From: Desulfobacterales bacterium
GTDB taxonomy: Bacteria; Desulfobacterota; Desulfobacteria; Desulfobacterales; RPRI01
Direction: 5' to 3'
Length of the DNA stretch: 16,869 nt
Assembly (NCBI GenBank): GCA_020052975.1
Contig: JAGVOC010000312.1
Span: forward strand, 1-16,869
Position numbers and translations under genes: made by a program. How positions within the stretch are numbered: the stretch's first letter is position 1; each line of letters starts with the position of its first letter. Positions 14,651 to 16,869 of this stretch are shown piece after piece. Below the pieces are notes generated by a model. It worked only from the letters and a program-made list of their open reading frames with translations, did no database searches and was not told where the DNA came from.

Positions 14651-14890
14651 TTCTAATTTCTCAATTTCTCGTTCATCTGTTGAGACCTAACAAGTTATTG
14701 TACTGACCAGTATATCACTCAAGATTGAATAATACACTACTATCAGGATAACTCCAAATGCTAAAAATACCCGAAGGCATAATCAAAAACTTTGGCTCTT
14801 TCCTCTCCAAGAAAAATATACCTTTAGCATCCCATAATTATGTATCAAAATTTGATTCAATGATATTTGCTATCCAGATATTAATTCTTT
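14651..14890. other. Intergenic region between the ATPase and the BglII-like RM pair
   Basis: About 240 bp with no convincing gene on either strand. It contains the proposed cassette edge (ACCTAAC at 14685-14691 on the plus strand) and a small TACTG-GT-CAGTA palindrome (14701-14712). I see no clear terminator and no attC-type fold. Confidence 0.6.
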
Positions 14891-16072
14891 TTAAAAAACT
14901 CCTCCCTGATGCAGCAATTTTAAGAAATCTTGCACCGGCAGAACATCAATGCTGCCAAAGTTATATGCCCTTTTACCCCTGTAAATACCGAACATCCTAT
15001 CTACCCGAATACGATCAGAATCTTTCAGCGAACGCATAGGCCGCTCCCATCTTCTGTCCCATTTCTCCGCCATTTTCACTTCCAAACAGACAATGTGTGC
15101 ATTTGAGGATTGTTGCTGTTTCCGGGTTTCAATAATAAAATCGATTTCAACGCCGCTTCCTGTGCGATAAAAGAATACGTCCCTGTTCTTATTTTGAGTG
15201 TGATTGTAGATCATAAGTTCGTGGTAAATCATGTTTTCCAGTGCCATTCCTTGCCAGAACCTATCTACCGGGTCAAAGAGGAGACCTGCGGCTGCTCTTG
15301 CAACGCCGGGGTCAAACCAGTAGAACTTTGGACGTGTTTGTTCCCGGACTTTCACGTTCGGCCGATAGGCAGGAAGAAAGTGTCCTAGGAGTGTATCCTC
15401 TAAGATTGAAAAATAGACATCCACGCTGCTTCGGGGTACGCCGGCATCACGGGAGATATTCTGCCCGTTTATCTGTTGACCATTCAGTTTCCCTGCGATA
15501 TTTAAAAAACGCAAGAACGGCGGGAGACTCCTTACTATGCCCTCTTCCTTAATTTCTTCTTTAATATAGGTGTTGACATATGAATTCAGAATATCTGCGG
15601 CGTTTTTTCGGTCAAGTTGAACATATGGAAGAGAACCCCACTCAAGCGAAAACTCAAGATGAAAGTCATCCCCCAGTTCTTTCCATGAAAAGGGTGCAAG
15701 GTTGCGTGTCACGGCTCTGCCGCCTAAGAGATTAACACCGCCCCGACGTAACTTCCTGGCAGACGAACCGCACAAAGCGAATCTCCACCTCCTGGTTTCC
15801 ATAATGCGATGAACTTCATCAAGGAGTTCAGGTATTTTTTGAATTTCATCTATAACAACCCAGGAATCAGATGACCGATGACCGAGCATTGCTTCCAGGC
15901 TGCCTGGCTTTCGAGAAAGCTCAAAGTACAAAGAAGCATCCAGTAGATCAAAAAAAGACGCATCTGGCAGGACTTCTCTAAGCCATGTAGTTTTCCCTAC
16001 CCCACGGGGTCCAAAAAGGAAAAAAGAACGGTCAGGAACCTTGAGTTGTCGCCTTATATGTGGACTCTTCAT
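14891..16072 (-). CDS. AAA-type ATPase with DUF4143 domain
   Basis: A 393-residue protein of the common stand-alone AAA/DUF4143 group. Walker A is GPRGVGKTT (21-29) and Walker B is WVVIDEIQK (71-79). The sensor-like segment ALCGSSARKLRRGGVNLLGGRA, with its S-S and arginines, follows at about 98-119. The C-terminal DUF4143 part holds the nuclease-like GSGVEIDFIIE...CLEVK pattern typical of the group. The physiological role of these ATPases is unknown; they are widespread and often move between genomes. No ribosome site precedes ATG 16072, and the -10 box is only six bases away, so the transcript may be leaderless. It is a single gene and is not obviously linked to the RM pair. Confidence 0.9.
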   Translation of the reverse strand: MKSPHIRRQLKVPDRSFFLFGPRGVGKTTWLREVLPDASFFDLLDASLYFELSRKPGSLEAMLGHRSSDSWVVIDEIQKIPELLDEVHRIMETRRWRFALCGSSARKLRRGGVNLLGGRAVTRNLAPFSWKELGDDFHLEFSLEWGSLPYVQLDRKNAADILNSYVNTYIKEEIKEEGIVRSLPPFLRFLNIAGKLNGQQINGQNISRDAGVPRSSVDVYFSILEDTLLGHFLPAYRPNVKVREQTRPKFYWFDPGVARAAAGLLFDPVDRFWQGMALENMIYHELMIYNHTQNKNRDVFFYRTGSGVEIDFIIETRKQQQSSNAHIVCLEVKMAEKWDRRWERPMRSLKDSDRIRVDRMFGIYRGKRAYNFGSIDVLPVQDFLKLLHQGGVF

Positions 16073-16078
16073 GACGCA

Positions 16079-16106
16079 ATTATACTATTGTCTTGTAAAA
16101 TTGCAA
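16079..16106 (-). promoter_or_regulatory. Promoter for a leaderless DUF4143 transcript
   Basis: On the minus strand TTGCAA (16106-16101), a 16-base spacer and a perfect TATAAT (16084-16079). The ATG follows after six bases, so transcription would begin at or next to the start codon. The -35 box lies in the middle of a palindrome. Confidence 0.6.
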
Positions 16107-16119
16107 TGCAATTTTACAA
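16093..16119. repeat. 27-bp perfect palindrome over the DUF4143 promoter
   Basis: Two 13-base arms, TTGTAAAATTGCA and its complement, meet around one central base. Further outward ATACTATTG (16082-16090) pairs with the ATAGTAT end (16119-16125) after a five-base interruption. The overlap with the -35 region suggests an operator. The element also sits immediately after the cysS stop and might act as a weak bidirectional transcription end. Confidence 0.8.
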
Positions 16120-16124
16120 TAGTA

Positions 16125-16868
16125 TTATAAAATTTTTGTCTTCCAGATTGTACCTTCAGGTTTATCTTCCAGGATAATACCCTTTTCAGAGAGATTATTC
16201 CTAATATCATCAGCCAGAGTCCAGTTTTTCTCGGCTCTGGCGTTTGCCCTTTCTTCTATCATACGAAGGATTTCTTCTTCATTTATCTCTATCTCAGATA
16301 TCCCTTTTAGCCTCTGTTTCTCAAAATAATTCTCCGGGTCTGTGTTGAATAAACCAAGAACAGAGCCAATCTCCTTTAATATCTCTTTTCCGTATTTCAA
16401 TATCCCAATGGAGTTCGGGGACCTGTCAAATTCTCTCTTATCGCTTATATATCTGTTTATGACCCTTACCCCTTCATAGATATGACCGATGGCAAGGGCA
16501 GTATTGAAATCATCGTCCATTGCCTCTTCAACTTTTACAGAGAGAGCGGATAAGGTTTCATATACCTCTTTTTCCATTTCATCCAGGCTTTCCAGTGAGA
16601 GACGCTTTTCCTCGTCTTTGCTCCCTGTAAGGCCATTTATATTTTTGAGGGTGGTGTATATTCTATCCAGGCCTTTTTTGGCCTCTTCTATATTTTTGTC
16701 AGAGAAATCCACAGGGCTTCTATAATGATTGGAGAGCAAGAAAAGACGAATCACCTCCGGATGGTATCGCTCAAGTATCTCCTTTATGGTGAAGAAATTT
16801 CCAAGGGATTTGGACATCTTTTCTTTGTCAATATTTACAAAACCATTATGTACCCAGTATTTGACAAA
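16125..16868 (-). CDS. cysS: Cysteinyl-tRNA synthetase, C-terminal part
   Basis: Charges tRNA-Cys with cysteine in the cytoplasm. The visible 247 codons start inside the catalytic domain (FVKYWVHNGFVNIDKEK) and include the class I KMSKS loop as KMSKSLGNF. LFLLSNHYRSPVDFS and the DALR-type anticodon-binding helices (MDDDFNTALAIGHIYE) follow. The end, IRNNLSEKGIILEDKPEGTIWK, is the typical CysRS C-terminus. The N-terminus with the HIGH motif and zinc ligands is outside the right edge. The TAA at 16125-16127 touches the palindrome shared with the DUF4143 promoter. As a core gene it marks native chromosome. Confidence 0.97.
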   Translation of the reverse strand, partial: FVKYWVHNGFVNIDKEKMSKSLGNFFTIKEILERYHPEVIRLFLLSNHYRSPVDFSDKNIEEAKKGLDRIYTTLKNINGLTGSKDEEKRLSLESLDEMEKEVYETLSALSVKVEEAMDDDFNTALAIGHIYEGVRVINRYISDKREFDRSPNSIGILKYGKEILKEIGSVLGLFNTDPENYFEKQRLKGISEIEINEEEILRMIEERANARAEKNWTLADDIRNNLSEKGIILEDKPEGTIWKTKIL

Positions 16869-16869
16869 A

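Larger units (their letters stand above)
12898..14690 (-). mobile_element. Probable integron-type gene cassette carrying a BglII-like RM pair
   Basis: The proposed cassette starts with TTAGGT (after the G at 14691) about 35 bases before the methyltransferase ATG and ends at the attC-like hairpin. In a circular form its core would be GTTAGGT, exactly complementary to its own ACCTAAC core, as expected of a true cassette. It holds two genes in about 1.8 kb. No attC is recognisable on the upstream side (14692-14890 has no GTTRRRY-type core on the plus strand), so it may have inserted at a secondary site, or that site has decayed. Confidence 0.45.

Noticed and set aside
14758..15039. Plus-strand 93-codon frame next to the DUF4143 gene
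   Set aside because: It overlaps the DUF4143 3' end in antisense, has no ribosome site or recognisable motif, and its start lies in AT-rich non-coding DNA.
16082..16127. Intrinsic terminator of cysS
   Set aside because: The stem is AT-rich with no downstream T-run in the cysS direction, and the palindrome is better explained as part of the DUF4143 promoter, though weak termination cannot be excluded.
1..16869. Integron integrase, tRNA, rRNA or phage genes
   Set aside because: None recognised on either strand; the cassette interpretation therefore rests only on attC-like boundaries.

Overview
The window looks like a bacterial chromosomal segment in which fatty-acid/CoA metabolism and housekeeping genes flank a patchwork accessory island. 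Nearly every supported gene lies on the minus strand, so the region reads right to left. The right edge is the C-terminal part of cysteinyl-tRNA synthetase. The left edge is an acyl-CoA dehydrogenase that runs off the window. An orphaned CoA-transferase (CaiB-type) tail is stranded in the middle. AT-rich housekeeping DNA, acyl-CoA metabolism, a B12-type radical SAM protein and heavy restriction-modification (RM) content suggest an anaerobe such as a Desulfobacterota-like or uncultured lineage. That placement is a low-confidence guess, since nothing here fixes the taxonomy.

Layout by descending coordinate: cysS (partial, 16868-16125); a palindromic, apparently leaderless promoter and a DUF4143-type ATPase (16072-14891); a BglII-like RM pair (methyltransferase 14650-13679, nuclease 13679-13068); an attC-like hairpin (about 13057-12892); a 216-bp copy of the acd start region (12891-12676); gene scraps (an unidentified C-terminus and a truncated DUF1016 protein); a chimeric gene in which a DEAD/type III-Res helicase is fused in frame to the tail of a CaiB-type CoA-transferase (12106-10454); a four-gene operon behind a near-consensus sigma70 promoter (ParA-like ATPase, HD-domain protein, sodium:solute symporter, cobalamin-type radical SAM protein; 10230-4407); a gene remnant and short repeats (4345-4085); a second attC-like hairpin (4039-3932); a Vsr / C5-methyltransferase / NgoFVII-type PLD nuclease RM operon (3899-1226); a third attC-like hairpin (1232-1146); a second copy of the acd 5' region; and intact acd.

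Three points stand out. (1) Both type II RM modules have boundaries expected of integron gene cassettes (GTTAGGT at the 5' edge, a hairpin with RYYYAAC-like and GTTRRRY-like ends at the 3' edge), although no integrase is in the window. (2) The acd start region is duplicated on both sides of about 11.5 kb of accessory DNA. In both copies a MITE-like inverted repeat touches an attC-like hairpin, marking this as a recombination hotspot. (3) The ATPase/HD/symporter/radical SAM operon is tightly coupled, has its own strong promoter, appears richer in G+C than its neighbours, and does not match a system I can name. It is the best candidate here for something undescribed.

The island also carries the debris of an older RM/DUF1016 locus. 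The helicase has lost the arginines of motif VI, DUF1016 has lost its nuclease domain, and a 37-bp repeat flanks the DUF1016 fragment. That older system is almost certainly dead.
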